A stretch of DNA of 64,000 nt from Fluviicola sp. (GCA_002734065.2 NVXU02000014.1:1-64000); one strand, 5' to 3'; shown: positions 27,601-35,828, numbered from the stretch's first letter. Translations and numbers: made by a program. The notes: generated by a model from the letters alone, not told the origin.

Positions 27601-28512
27601 ATTGATGCCTATTATGTTTTGGTGAAAACAAACAGTTATTTTGACATGCAAATTGCCCCAAGTCTCTATTTTAACCACGTAATTGCGGGAGTAGAAATGG
27701 ATGGAAAGCAACATTATTTTGATTTAACCACCAATAATTACCCATATACGGTGACGAACATTTCTGACAGTTATGCATGGGCATTAAAAGTGCGTGGAGA
27801 AGAAGAAGAGTTGTTCAGATTGCCCAATGACTACATCAATGTCGATAAAAACATGATGGAATTTGAAATTCACGCTGCGATTGACAAAGATCATTTATTG
27901 GATGTTGAGGTGGATGTTGTTTATCACGGAATCAATGCAGGTTATGTCAGAGAGAAATTAAAATCACTGCCTAGAAATGAGATGGAGAATATCGTTCTTT
28001 CGATGATTGGAGATGATATTTTTAGCAACATTCAGTTTGAAAGTTATGAATTTTACAACATTGATGATATTTCTGACCCTTTAAAAGGAAAGTATAAGTT
28101 CAAAGCGAAGAAATATTCTGATCACATCTTAGACATCTACTTTATGAATATTCCCTTTATGAATGTGATTTCTAACAGTGTTGTTTTTGCCAGCGACAAG
28201 AGAATGAATACTATTAATTTGAACAGAATTATAGATGCAGCACCAACGAAAGAGACTTTGTATTTCTCCTACCCAAGCAATTTAAAATTGTACAAGTTGC
28301 CCAAAGACATACATATGGAGAACGAATATTTTTCCTACGATGTTAAGTTCTCCAAAGAAAAAGGAGAGTTAAAAGTGGTCAAAACGCAAATATTCTTCAA
28401 ACAAAGAATAGAAGTGGAAGAATTTGAAGTTTTCAAGGATAAATACCTAGAATTGAATGAGCTGGACCAAACAAAGATTGTGTTGATTGGTAAGAATAGC
28501 TCGATGAGGTAG
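24667..28512 (+). CDS. Large exported TPR + DUF3857 + transglutaminase-like protein
   Basis: The 1281-residue protein has a signal peptide (1-16, FGVYS before QTGW). The N-terminal region has TPR-like helices (NKLSDAKIEFEKVLEKDSANYDAL at 25-48; further repeats about 540-660 with ALAALDEILTINPRESSVYG). A DUF3857 domain occupies about 710-900. The transglutaminase-like domain has Cys963 (KIGDCKDVATVMINML), His1004 (LYFNHVIAGVE) and Asp1019 (HYFDLTTNN) as an apparently complete triad. A DUF3858-like tail ends the protein. It is probably periplasmic. Family members are common in Bacteroidota with unknown substrates. A TATCTTTA motif at 24616-24623 may be its -7 element. Confidence 0.88.
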   Translation: MKLLIIILFASFGVYSQTGWELISQNKLSDAKIEFEKVLEKDSANYDALTGMIFITEVAQDKLIHKRAVNTLLRNHYSDKLYYCLQNSASIDRTELEDRSFRFKIYDMYDEAFEYFEERKFEKSKEKYAKVNSPFIWSYLGPFQNINGYGYVKEFEVENQAYNKDKVYENAKNQSLKWVEPKYHHPKFSINFKRHLGVSYKNAVTFANSFFTTDKDQDVYIRVARNSPIKIWLDDQLVFGQDNAINYDIDAEYVKLNLKKGAHRLFIKSVVGDYFDGDLTSRSYGTSYDLYQNYSGGIDVMKSMEVRSKNKFINVIRLTDEAGKPINITSNFEVKPYQKGSFSPEFTEDNFIIELQKEFDEYKKGDAPSKLFNLYLLHKASLEHGNLAKMEEYFYLKHKANDESVFYKYIAAKIFMINGKREKGYYALDGIDLKENPIYVTYSDKLKEIDPINDAEAFVPKLEQLLKIAPTNLDLIKLKGNYLKEEGKMDSLKVFVENIMETYPEYDENYSLELLLDEDYKPYDYDMNNDFESDDKKDLKEAKKNITKRFVSWDYRKLIKKYKKDGKEEKVLALYNELIEIEPYKVESREDKAKYLFNLERYDEALAALDEILTINPRESSVYGLKGDIYFDQKKEDEALENYLVAIDLGGETSYFDFSTGANVQEKIDKIKGKTKLKEKFEEKSFENWMNDRSWVEQAKEEESLILGYSTDLHYDKKGKANLYSKIMILILTEAGASSWVQYDFSRMGSIDVVKVIKENGSEQIPDVRRGFVVFKTLEPGDVIQLEASSKWTPSNDLGNNLIFFNYASFHAPIIDYKMEAAFPEGKKINILTHKLKDKHSKSTKDGMDFYKWEYRNLPKSTFEEAIIDDNDIYANIQISTIEDWSKVVNWYHAKTYRKLDSKYEIREVLDTLIKDGMTEMEKTIAVYNYVTKEINYSFTSLLNSNYIPKNADLTCSSKIGDCKDVATVMINMLNELDIDAYYVLVKTNSYFDMQIAPSLYFNHVIAGVEMDGKQHYFDLTTNNYPYTVTNISDSYAWALKVRGEEEELFRLPNDYINVDKNMMEFEIHAAIDKDHLLDVEVDVVYHGINAGYVREKLKSLPRNEMENIVLSMIGDDIFSNIQFESYEFYNIDDISDPLKGKYKFKAKKYSDHILDIYFMNIPFMNVISNSVVFASDKRMNTINLNRIIDAAPTKETLYFSYPSNLKLYKLPKDIHMENEYFSYDVKFSKEKGELKVVKTQIFFKQRIEVEEFEVFKDKYLELNELDQTKIVLIGKNSSMR

Positions 28513-28520
28513 GGGGGAAG

Positions 28521-28597
28521 GAACAAGATTGCGTGAAAGGTTTGCGTGATGGCTTGGGATTACCTTCGGTGCTAGTTCGTGGTGCATCTAGGACCTC
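28521..28597 (-). repeat. Hairpin-repeat fragment
   Basis: It contains ggcttgggattaccttcggtgctagttcgtgg, related to the GGCGAGATTACCTTCGGTGCTACTTCGTGG part at 34040-34070, and a degenerate TTGCGTGAAAGGTTTGCGTGA core. It fills the space between two genes. Confidence 0.6.
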
Positions 28598-28617
28598 AAT
28601 AATTAAACAAGTTATAA

Positions 28618-29214
28618 ATGAGATACTTATTCTATTCATGTTTCACGCTTTTCTTGATTTCATGTAACAATGTAAGCACGATAGATTTTACTGAAGAAAT
28701 AGGACCTATAAGTGATAAAGTTGACACGGTTATTTTAGTTCATAATGTTGAGTACAATGATTCATTATTTGTCAAGTCATTTTATTTGACAGCATGTGCA
28801 TATATTCCAACTAGTTCGGATATGGATAAAAGTTTAAATGAGGATATTTTAGTAAGGTTTGATTCATTAATGAACTATAATTCTTTGTCTCCAAATATGG
28901 ATAGTGTAGAATTTGCAGTAGATATTTTATATCTAAAAGAATATCTATATCATTTACAATGCTGCAATCAATCCTACAATATTGACATCGCAAAAGATGA
29001 AAGAGTACAAAAAATGGTTGATATTTTAACAGTTAGTCTGGGTATTGATACTACAGGAAGAGTCGAAATGATTATTTCTACTCTTACTTATAAATATTTC
29101 CCTAAGAATTTAATTTCAATGAACCCGTTACTCGTTAAAAGCATAATGGATTCTATAGATATTGAAAATGAACGTATCCGAATAATGAATGATGATGCAT
29201 TGGGACCAGAGTAA
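28618..29214 (+). CDS. Hypothetical lipoprotein, 198 residues
   Basis: It starts MRYLFYSCFTLFLISC, a lipobox with Cys16. The mature part is acidic and without membrane helices (ILVRFDSLMNYNSLSPNMDS, LSVSLGIDTTGRVEMI-like stretches). I recognise no domain. It is flanked by hairpin repeats on both sides and has no close operon partner, so it is a single-gene unit. It is likely anchored in the inner leaflet of the outer membrane or exposed at the surface. Function unknown. Confidence 0.75.
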   Translation: MRYLFYSCFTLFLISCNNVSTIDFTEEIGPISDKVDTVILVHNVEYNDSLFVKSFYLTACAYIPTSSDMDKSLNEDILVRFDSLMNYNSLSPNMDSVEFAVDILYLKEYLYHLQCCNQSYNIDIAKDERVQKMVDILTVSLGIDTTGRVEMIISTLTYKYFPKNLISMNPLLVKSIMDSIDIENERIRIMNDDALGPE

Positions 29215-29218
29215 GTAG

Positions 29219-29312
29219 CCCCAAGCTGCCGCGCGAACCTTTCGCGTGGTCTTAACTTAACTCAACTTTCACCTCCACCAACCCTATTTTCCGCATATTT
29301 TGCAGTGAATAA
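29219..29312 (+). repeat. CGCGAA hairpin plus CCGCATATTTTGC element
   Basis: CCCCAAGCTGCCGCGCGAACCT and TTCGCGTGGTCTT (29219-29254) match the 33721 element. CCGCATATTTTGCAGTGAATA (29291-29311) follows 37 bases later. The same two parts occur in the same order at 33721 and 33786. Confidence 0.8.
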
Positions 29313-29431
29313 GCCCAAAATTCCAAATTTCACCTCCAATTTTATCGTTTTGAGCATATTTTCACTTCACTTCATCGTTTTTGGATTGAATTTTGTACTT
29401 TAGACCGAAATTGAAAACAAATCAACGAAAA

Positions 29432-30493
29432 ATGAATTTAACGAAAAGAATTTTTCTGTGTTTGACTTTGACATTCTTCGTGAATGGACTGACAGCACAG
29501 GAAGACACCATTGTCAAAGCTGTTATTTTGGACAGCACAGACACCGCAGCCGATAAATTTTACAATGCAGGCGTAGAAGCTTTTGGAGCAAAAAAATACG
29601 AAGAAGCTATTTCTCAATTCTCTGAAGCCATAAAAATGAATGAAGAATTTGAAAAGGCTTATTACAACAGAGGTTTAACGTATTATTCTTTGGATAAACA
29701 CACAGAAGCAATCAGTGATTTTGACAAAGCTATTTCGCTGAGAGAAGATGCCGAGACTTACTTTAAACGAGGAGAATCGAAGCAAGCCTTGAATGACAGG
29801 GAAGGAGCCATTGCCGATTACACCAAAACGGTAGAATTGAATGCCAATCATGCAAAAGCGTATTACAACCGTGCTTTTTTCGCATTCTCCGACAAAGATT
29901 ACGAAGCAGCAATCGTTGATTATACAAAAGCAATCAATGCAAAGAAGGATTTTGCCTACGCTTATAACGACAGAGCATCTGCAAAACGACAAATGGAAGA
30001 CTATAAGGGAGCCATTTCCGATTACAAGAAAGCAATCATGATTGACAATAAAATGGCGTTTGCACACAACAACTTAGGAAGCGCCAAACGAAAAAATGGT
30101 GATGCCAAGGGTTCAATTATGGATTATTCTAAAGCAATCAGCTTGGATAGCAAATATTTCATCGCTTACAACAACAGAGGTTCTGCAAAATTTGATGTAG
30201 AAGATTACAAAGGAGCCATTGCCGATTTCAGCAAAGCCATCGAAATTAATTCTAAATATGCCTATGCTTGGAACAATAGAGCAGCCGCTAAATTCAAATT
30301 AAAAGATTACAAAGGAACGATTGAAGATTGTAGCAAAGCAATTGCCATTGACCCAGACTATGCGTATGCTTATCTGAATAGAGGCAATGCTAAAGAATTA
30401 CTTCGCGATGACAAAGGAGCTTGTGAAGATTGGAACAAGGCCGCCCAACTCGGTTCGGAAGCAGCAAAAGCAAACATCGGAATTTGTCAATAA
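29432..30493 (+). CDS. Exported TPR-repeat protein
   Basis: The protein starts at ATG 29432 (MNLTKRIF); a TTG 13 codons upstream is in frame but precedes the signal peptide. The 353 residues comprise a signal peptide (ending GLTAQ) and about nine consecutive 34-residue TPR units (pattern AYYNRGLTYYSLDKHTEAISDFDKAI, repeated with KDYKGAIADYSKAI cores). The units are very similar to one another, so recent duplication is likely. TPR arrays bind protein partners. It is probably periplasmic. It ends 22 bases before the PorE-like gene, so a role as a partner of that envelope protein is plausible but unproven. Confidence 0.88.
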   Translation: MNLTKRIFLCLTLTFFVNGLTAQEDTIVKAVILDSTDTAADKFYNAGVEAFGAKKYEEAISQFSEAIKMNEEFEKAYYNRGLTYYSLDKHTEAISDFDKAISLREDAETYFKRGESKQALNDREGAIADYTKTVELNANHAKAYYNRAFFAFSDKDYEAAIVDYTKAINAKKDFAYAYNDRASAKRQMEDYKGAISDYKKAIMIDNKMAFAHNNLGSAKRKNGDAKGSIMDYSKAISLDSKYFIAYNNRGSAKFDVEDYKGAIADFSKAIEINSKYAYAWNNRAAAKFKLKDYKGTIEDCSKAIAIDPDYAYAYLNRGNAKELLRDDKGACEDWNKAAQLGSEAAKANIGICQ

Positions 30494-30515
30494 TCAACCC
30501 ACTAAAGAAAGTAAA

Positions 30516-32573
30516 ATGTTAAGAAAATACATAGCAATCGCAATTTTGTTCCTTTCGACAGGAATGTTTGCACAGAATGTTGAGTTTGAGAAATCAAATT
30601 TTAAAGACAATAAAGACGGCTTTAAAGCTGCCAAGAAAAACATCGAAGAAGGAGATGATATTTATCAGAAAGGACCCATGTTCTTCAAGGATGCCATTCC
30701 TTTTTATATAAAAGCGAATGAGTTTAACCCAAATAATGCGGCGTTGAACATGAGAATAGGAGAGTGCTATTTAGCATCGATTTATACTTACAAAGCGTTG
30801 CCATTCTTGCAAAAAGCAGTTAAATTAAATCCTTCCATTGATTCTTACGGTTATTATTTATTGGGTAAATCATACCACTTGAACGAGCAATTCGACAAAG
30901 CAATCACTGCTTACAGTCGATACCAAGGCACAGCGATGGCCAACCAAGACCCTTTTGTCTTGCAAGAGTTAAAATTGAGAATTTCGCAGTGCTACAACGG
31001 AAAAAAGATTATCAAAAAGCCAATTCGTGTGTTTGTTGACAATCTAGGAGACAGAGTAAACACGAAATACAACGAATACGCAGCAGTTATTTCTGCCGAT
31101 GAGTCCGTCTTGATTTTTACAGCGCGTCGTCCAAATTCTACAGGAGGAAAGATAGATCCTATGTTGAATGAGAATTTTGAGGACATTTATATTTCTGAAA
31201 AACAAGCCGATGGCACTTGGTCTGAAGCAAAGAATATGGGAGAACCTGTAAATACCAATGATCATGATGCCAATTCTGGACTTTCTGCAGATGGACAGCG
31301 TTTTCTTATCTACATGGGTAAAAAAGGCATGGGCGATTTGTACGAATGTCTGCTCGAAGGTGATACGTGGGGAAAACCAGAATCTTTAGGAAAAAACATC
31401 AACGGGAAAGATTCTCACGAACCTTCTGCCTGTTATTCTCCCGATGGAAACTTGATTTATTTCGTTTCTGACAAGCCTGGAGGTTATGGAGATCACGATA
31501 TTTATATTTCTCGCAAGGATGAGAAAGGGAAGTGGGGCACAGCAGAGAATATTGGAACAACTATCAATACGCCTTATTCTGAAGAAGGTGTTTACATGCA
31601 CCCAGATGGCAAAACCTTGTATTTCAGTTCGCAAGGACATAATTCTATGGGTGGATATGACATCTTTAAGTCGGTTCATAATGCAGAGGATAACACATGG
31701 AGTACACCGGAGAATATTGGCTATCCTGTAAACACAACGGGTGATGATGTCTTTTTTGTGATTTCTGCAAGTGGTCGCCATGGTTATTATACCTCTATTT
31801 CTGAAGAAGGATTGAGAGATTTATTCATCGTAACCTTTTTGGGAGAAGAAAAACCAATGGTCTTGAACAATGAAGATAACCTATTGGCAAGTGTTGCAGC
31901 TCCAATTAAGGAGGTTGTGGTGGCACCTGTAGTGGTTGTCAAAGAAGCACAATTAACGATATTAAAAGGAGTTATTTCTGATTATTTAACCAAAGAAGTA
32001 TTGGAAGCAGAGATTGAGATTGTTGACAATGAAGCGAACAAGGTGATTGCTACTTTTAAATCGAACAGTAAGACAGGAAAGTACTTGGTTTCTTTGCCAG
32101 CGGGTAAGAATTACGGTATTGCGGTGAAGAAAGAGAGTTATTTGTTCCATTCAGAAAATTTTGACATTCCTAAAACAGCTGCTTTCCAAACGGTAGAGAA
32201 AAACATCGAGTTGAAGAATTTGGCGGTTGGAAACAAGATTGTCTTGAAAAACATCTTTTTTGACCTTGATAAAGCAACCTTGCGTCCAGAATCTACGGCA
32301 GAATTAAACAGACTGATTAAGTTAATGAACGACGTTCCAACGCTTAAAATAGAGTTAGGTGGACATACCGATTCTCAAGGTAGTTCTAGTTATAATCAAT
32401 CCTTATCAGAGCGAAGAGCAAAAGCTGTTGTTGACTTTGTGACAAAAACAGGTGTGGCTAGTGGTCGCTTAGTGTCTGCAGGTTACGGAGAAGAGCAACC
32501 AATCGCAACAAATGACACGAAAGAAGGTCGCCAGTTGAATAGACGAACGGAATTTAAGATTTTGGCGTTGTAG
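30516..32573 (+). CDS. PorE-like T9SS protein: TPR, WD40-like propeller, carboxypeptidase-regulatory-like and OmpA domains
   Basis: The true start is ATG 30516 (MLRKYIAIAILFL); the longer frame from 30387 lies inside the preceding gene. The 685-residue protein has a signal peptide (ending GMFAQ), TPR-like helices (about 25-155: AIPFYIKANEFNPNNAALNMR), a PD40/WD40 propeller (about 170-430: ESVLIFTARRPNSTGGK, GLSADGQRFLIYMGKKG, ACYSPDGNLIYFVSDKPGG), a carboxypeptidase-regulatory-like domain (about 470-560) and an OmpA domain (about 575-685: NIFFDLDKATLRPES, LGGHTDSQGSSSYN, NRRTEFKI). The same order is found in PorE of Porphyromonas, which ties the T9SS to peptidoglycan. Several paralogues with this architecture exist in the phylum, so the exact orthologue is not certain. 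Confidence 0.87.
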   Translation: MLRKYIAIAILFLSTGMFAQNVEFEKSNFKDNKDGFKAAKKNIEEGDDIYQKGPMFFKDAIPFYIKANEFNPNNAALNMRIGECYLASIYTYKALPFLQKAVKLNPSIDSYGYYLLGKSYHLNEQFDKAITAYSRYQGTAMANQDPFVLQELKLRISQCYNGKKIIKKPIRVFVDNLGDRVNTKYNEYAAVISADESVLIFTARRPNSTGGKIDPMLNENFEDIYISEKQADGTWSEAKNMGEPVNTNDHDANSGLSADGQRFLIYMGKKGMGDLYECLLEGDTWGKPESLGKNINGKDSHEPSACYSPDGNLIYFVSDKPGGYGDHDIYISRKDEKGKWGTAENIGTTINTPYSEEGVYMHPDGKTLYFSSQGHNSMGGYDIFKSVHNAEDNTWSTPENIGYPVNTTGDDVFFVISASGRHGYYTSISEEGLRDLFIVTFLGEEKPMVLNNEDNLLASVAAPIKEVVVAPVVVVKEAQLTILKGVISDYLTKEVLEAEIEIVDNEANKVIATFKSNSKTGKYLVSLPAGKNYGIAVKKESYLFHSENFDIPKTAAFQTVEKNIELKNLAVGNKIVLKNIFFDLDKATLRPESTAELNRLIKLMNDVPTLKIELGGHTDSQGSSSYNQSLSERRAKAVVDFVTKTGVASGRLVSAGYGEEQPIATNDTKEGRQLNRRTEFKILAL

Positions 32574-32586
32574 GGATGGGTTTGGA

Positions 32587-32656
32587 AGCCAAGACCACGC
32601 GAAAGGGTTCGCGCGGTAGCATGGGGAACGCGATGAAATCGCGCACAAGCGGGGGC
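32587..32656 (-). repeat. Double hairpin repeat
   Basis: Read on the minus strand: GCTTGTG then CGCGAT/ATCGCG (32629-32643, loop of 3), GTTCCCC, then GCTACCG and CGCGAA/TTCGCG (32598-32613), GTGGTCTTGG. Both hairpins use the flanks of the family, but with different stem bases. Confidence 0.85.
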
Positions 32657-32677
32657 TTTAAAATTGTTTAGATACTC

Positions 32678-32705
32678 TTGTAATGTGAATTTAGAGTTAT
32701 CTTTG
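32678..32705 (+). promoter_or_regulatory. Probable promoter of the 32710 gene, suggesting a leaderless mRNA
   Basis: TTG at 32678-32680 and TATCTTTG at 32698-32705 are spaced 17 bases apart. The ATG begins only 5 bases after the -7 element, so transcription would start at or very near the start codon. Confidence 0.5.
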
Positions 32706-32709
32706 TCTT

Positions 32710-33495
32710 ATGGGAGAATTGGAGAAAAAGAAGAATACAAAGGATATTATTCTCTATACAGCAGAAGAATTTCGGAAATTGGCATTGAGTTTTATTCCAG
32801 CAGGAGCAGCAGTTAATTCATTTTTAGATTATCAAGCAGGATTAAAGCAGAAACGGATTATAGATTTTTCAGAAAAATTTAAGGATGTATTAGAATTGAT
32901 ATTAGGCAGGAAATTACATGCCGATGACTTTACTAATGAAGACTTTGTTGATATTATGGAATCTGTAATGGGTAAAGTACAATCAACAAAGTCCATTTTG
33001 AAGTTGGAATTGTTTAAAAATATTCTCTTAAAAAAAGTTGTCACTCCTTCTTTGGAACGAGACACTCTGATTCAAGCTGTAAAACAAGTTGATGAGCTGA
33101 ATGAAAGTCAGATAATAATACTTGGAGCTTTTATGAATCGAAAGCTGACAATAGGAAAAATTTCCTTTTCGAGCATCATTTCTCATCTTAATAGGGTAGG
33201 GCTCAAGGTTATCAGTACAAATTCTTATGGTCAGGAAATTGAGTATAAAGGAGAGGAGCCATTCATAAGTAAAAAACTGGTCATCTATTATTTCAACGAC
33301 CTTATTAATCGCGGATTGGTTGATGAATATGAAGGACATCCTTCACCAGAAGGGCTCGATATTGAACCTTCAGCCACGGAAAGATGGAACAAATCTGTCA
33401 GCTATCTCAAACACAACAAAATGACTGGAGGTTCTGAGTACGATTTATCAGTAGTTGGATTAACTTTAGTAAGGTTAGCGATTAATGAAGGGTGA
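32710..33495 (+). CDS. Hypothetical protein, 261 residues
   Basis: I do not recognise this family. The protein is soluble and helical, with ILYTAEEFRKLALSFIPAGAAV near the N-terminus, QKRIIDFSEKFKDVLELILG, then a middle region rich in Lys, Leu and Ile (KSILKLELFKNILLKKVVTPS) and a C-terminal part with RGLVDEYEGHPSPEGLDIEPSATERW, which suggests a winged-helix-like end. There is no signal peptide. The N-terminal AGAAVNSFLDY may be a short amphipathic or membrane-associated stretch, as in DUF4393-type proteins. It sits alone between two repeat blocks, a typical accessory position. No function is proposed. Confidence 0.75.
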   Translation: MGELEKKKNTKDIILYTAEEFRKLALSFIPAGAAVNSFLDYQAGLKQKRIIDFSEKFKDVLELILGRKLHADDFTNEDFVDIMESVMGKVQSTKSILKLELFKNILLKKVVTPSLERDTLIQAVKQVDELNESQIIILGAFMNRKLTIGKISFSSIISHLNRVGLKVISTNSYGQEIEYKGEEPFISKKLVIYYFNDLINRGLVDEYEGHPSPEGLDIEPSATERWNKSVSYLKHNKMTGGSEYDLSVVGLTLVRLAINEG

Positions 33496-34315
33496 AGTGC
33501 TCTATTCTTTAAAATAATTTAATCAATATGGCCCCAAGCTACCGCACGAATAGCAAACTAAACAGCTGGTGCGAGATTGCATCTCGTTCCATATTAGTTT
33601 TATTCGATGCAAAATTTAAAAAAGGAAATAAGGTCTTCTCTCGGTGCCCCCCGCTACCGAGCGAAGAATAGACTAAATTTGCTGGTGCGCGAACTTTTCG
33701 CGTTCCAACTAATCATCTTCACCCCAAGCTCCCGCGCGAACCCTTTCGCGTGGTCTTGGGGTCGGAATATAAAAACACCTATTCACCGCATATTTTGCGT
33801 CGAATAGGTTCGTTAATCCCAAAATCACCCCTAGTAACCAACCAAAGAGTAACAAATTCACGTCCATTCGGAACATTTTCACAGCATTTTGGAAAAAAAA
33901 TCAATATTTTTTTTTAGCCCTCAATCCCTTTTAAAACCTATCATTATGCCATGCATGCATAATTAAATTTTAATTAACGACCCCCGCTACCGAGCGAAGA
34001 ATAGACTAAATTTGCTCGTGCACGATCGCATCGTGTTCGGCGAGATTACCTTCGGTGCTACTTCGTGGTTTATCTCGGAACACTTTTTCAATCAACTTCC
34101 AAAGCAACATCTCAAGCATTTTAAACCCGCATTAGTCAACAAGAGTGTAACGAATTGTATGAATGCGTGGTGGATAGAGCGATGGCAATGCGGAAACCCC
34201 CGACTTAGTAATACTCAAATTTGGGTGTTTGAAAAATCCTAAATTTGTTGTAGTACTTGGTCGTCAGAAAAATTCATGAATTTTTCGGGTTAATTAATTT
34301 TCTTATCTTTAATGC
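33496..34315. repeat. Repeat cluster with no convincing gene
   Basis: This 820-bp stretch holds, in order: a GTGC-CGAGAT/ATCTCG-GTTCC hairpin unit (33531-33592); a unit with CGCTACCGAGCGAAGAATAG and a CGCGAA/TTCGCG hairpin (33645-33710); a 42-base nested hairpin with arms ACCCCAAG/CTTGGGGT (33721-33762); CTATTCACCGCATATTTTGCGTCGAATAG (33781-33808); an A8/T9 palindrome (33893-33915); and a second CGCTACCGAGCGAAGAATAG unit with CACGAT/ATCGTG (33981-34080). Short open frames at 33607 and 34012 lie across these repeats and look fortuitous. From 34081 to 34315 I see no repeat or gene. Confidence 0.85.
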
Positions 34316-35269
34316 ATGGATTCTTTTGATTTTCATCCTGAAAAACCTGAATTAGCAGAACAAGCGCCAAAAGGTGGTCTGTCTCTGACCTTTTTCTCTT
34401 TGGTACTTTTTGTGCTGATATTTTTGTTGTTTTTTGGAGATGAAATCAATTTCATTGTCTATTTAGTCATTGTATTGCTCATTCATGAACTTGGGCACTT
34501 TCTTGCCATGAAAGCATTCAAATATAAAAACGTCAGAATGCTATTTGTTCCGCTAATGGGCGCCTTTGTACAAGGAACAAAGAGCAATTATTCGCAAAGA
34601 CAGAGTTTTATTGTCACTGCAGCAGGTCCCTTGCCAGGAATTCTGATTGGTACAATTCTCGTTGTTTATGGCGCTGAGAATAGGGCAGAATGGATGCTCA
34701 CAGTTGGAATTCTTTTCTTACTACTGAACGTCATTAATTTATTGCCACTTGACCCACTAGACGGAGGACAATTATTCAAACTGTTCATGAAGAAAAAACA
34801 CGAGTTATTCTTAATGATTTTTGCTTTTCTCTCTTCACTCGCCATGATAGGCGTGGGTTGGTTCATGGGAAGCTACGTTTTAATGATTTTTGGCTTTTTT
34901 ATGGGCTTCAGAGTCCGTGCCATGCAGAAAAAGTATGAAATCCATAAAGAACTCAATGACGAAGGAGTCGATTATGCGACAACTTACAAATCACTGAGCA
35001 ATGAGGCCTATGCAAAAATAAAACGAGTTGTCATTGAATACACACCGGCCTTGCAAAAATACATGGATCAGGTTTCTGCAGATGATATCGACCCTGTATT
35101 GGCAAGTCAAGTGAACAGCGTGCTAGTTGCGCCTCTAAAGAAAGATACAAGTTTCATTTTCCGTGTACTTTTGTTGCTACTTTGGATTGCGTCCTTTGCA
35201 GTGCCGATAATTCTGTTCATGAACATCGACATTCAATGGTATTTACCTGAAATTACATCGTTAAATTGA
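34316..35269 (+). CDS. Site-2 protease family (M50) membrane metallopeptidase
   Basis: The 317-residue protein has about six membrane segments. The zinc motif HELGH (His57, Glu58, His61) is in VLLIHELGHFLAMK, and the third ligand is in NLLPLDPLDGGQLF (Asp near 151). The C-terminus (YMDQVSADDIDPVLASQV, then a final helix) is typical of a Bacteroidota subgroup without a PDZ domain. It cleaves substrates inside the membrane, often for regulated release of transcription factors. The substrate is unknown. The GTG start of the Smr gene follows 22 bases later. Confidence 0.9.
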   Translation: MDSFDFHPEKPELAEQAPKGGLSLTFFSLVLFVLIFLLFFGDEINFIVYLVIVLLIHELGHFLAMKAFKYKNVRMLFVPLMGAFVQGTKSNYSQRQSFIVTAAGPLPGILIGTILVVYGAENRAEWMLTVGILFLLLNVINLLPLDPLDGGQLFKLFMKKKHELFLMIFAFLSSLAMIGVGWFMGSYVLMIFGFFMGFRVRAMQKKYEIHKELNDEGVDYATTYKSLSNEAYAKIKRVVIEYTPALQKYMDQVSADDIDPVLASQVNSVLVAPLKKDTSFIFRVLLLLLWIASFAVPIILFMNIDIQWYLPEITSLN

Positions 35270-35291
35270 GTCGCCAACTAATTTTAAATCA

Positions 35292-35828
35292 GTGAGATTC
35301 TCTCCAGGACAAAAAATCGTATTCTTACACGAAAGTGGAGGAGGAGTGGTCGATTCTATTACAGAAAATGGTCGTGTAGTGATTCTTGACGAAGATGGAT
35401 TCAAAAAAGAATACCTAAAATCGCAACTGGCGTTGGTGCAAGACGAAATTTACCCTGTAGAGGATGAAGTAGCTATAAATATCGAATTGCAGGACAAGAA
35501 TTTAGATGCAAGCAAAGGTCGCAACACCTATTCTGCCGAACGAAAATTGAACGATATCCCAGAAATTGACTTGCACATAGAAGAACTAACAGAATCTCAC
35601 AAAGGCTTGAGTAACCACGAAATTCTCTCACGACAAATGATTGCTTTTCGGCAATTCTACCAAAGAGCAAAATCTCAAAAGAAGAAAAAAATAGTCATCA
35701 TACACGGCGTTGGAGAAGGAGTGTTGCGCTATGAAGTTCGCTCATTCTTGAACAAGGAAGACGGCGTGGAGTATTACGATGCTGATTATCTTGACTATGG
35801 GCAGGGAGCGACTGTTATTGAAATGTAA
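35292..35828 (+). CDS. Smr-domain protein (MutS2-like C-terminal nuclease domain)
   Basis: The start is GTG at 35292, 22 bases after the protease stop. The 178-residue protein has an SH3-like N-terminal region (KIVFLHESGGGVVDSI, VVILDEDGFKKEYLKS) and a C-terminal Smr domain with IDLHIEELTE and KIVIIHGVGEGVLR, the LDLHG- and HGxG-equivalent motifs. Stand-alone Smr proteins nick DNA or cleave mRNA on stalled ribosomes. This short Bacteroidota form is untested as far as I know. It is probably co-transcribed with the protease gene. Confidence 0.9.
   Translation: MRFSPGQKIVFLHESGGGVVDSITENGRVVILDEDGFKKEYLKSQLALVQDEIYPVEDEVAINIELQDKNLDASKGRNTYSAERKLNDIPEIDLHIEELTESHKGLSNHEILSRQMIAFRQFYQRAKSQKKKKIVIIHGVGEGVLRYEVRSFLNKEDGVEYYDADYLDYGQGATVIEM

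Noticed and set aside
30387-30515. N-terminal extension of the PorE-like frame
   Set aside because: It lies within the TPR gene, and a clean signal peptide starts at 30516.
33607-33807. 66-codon open frame
   Set aside because: Most of it is repeat sequence.
34012-34242. 76-codon open frame
   Set aside because: It runs across the hairpin repeat and has no plausible protein features.
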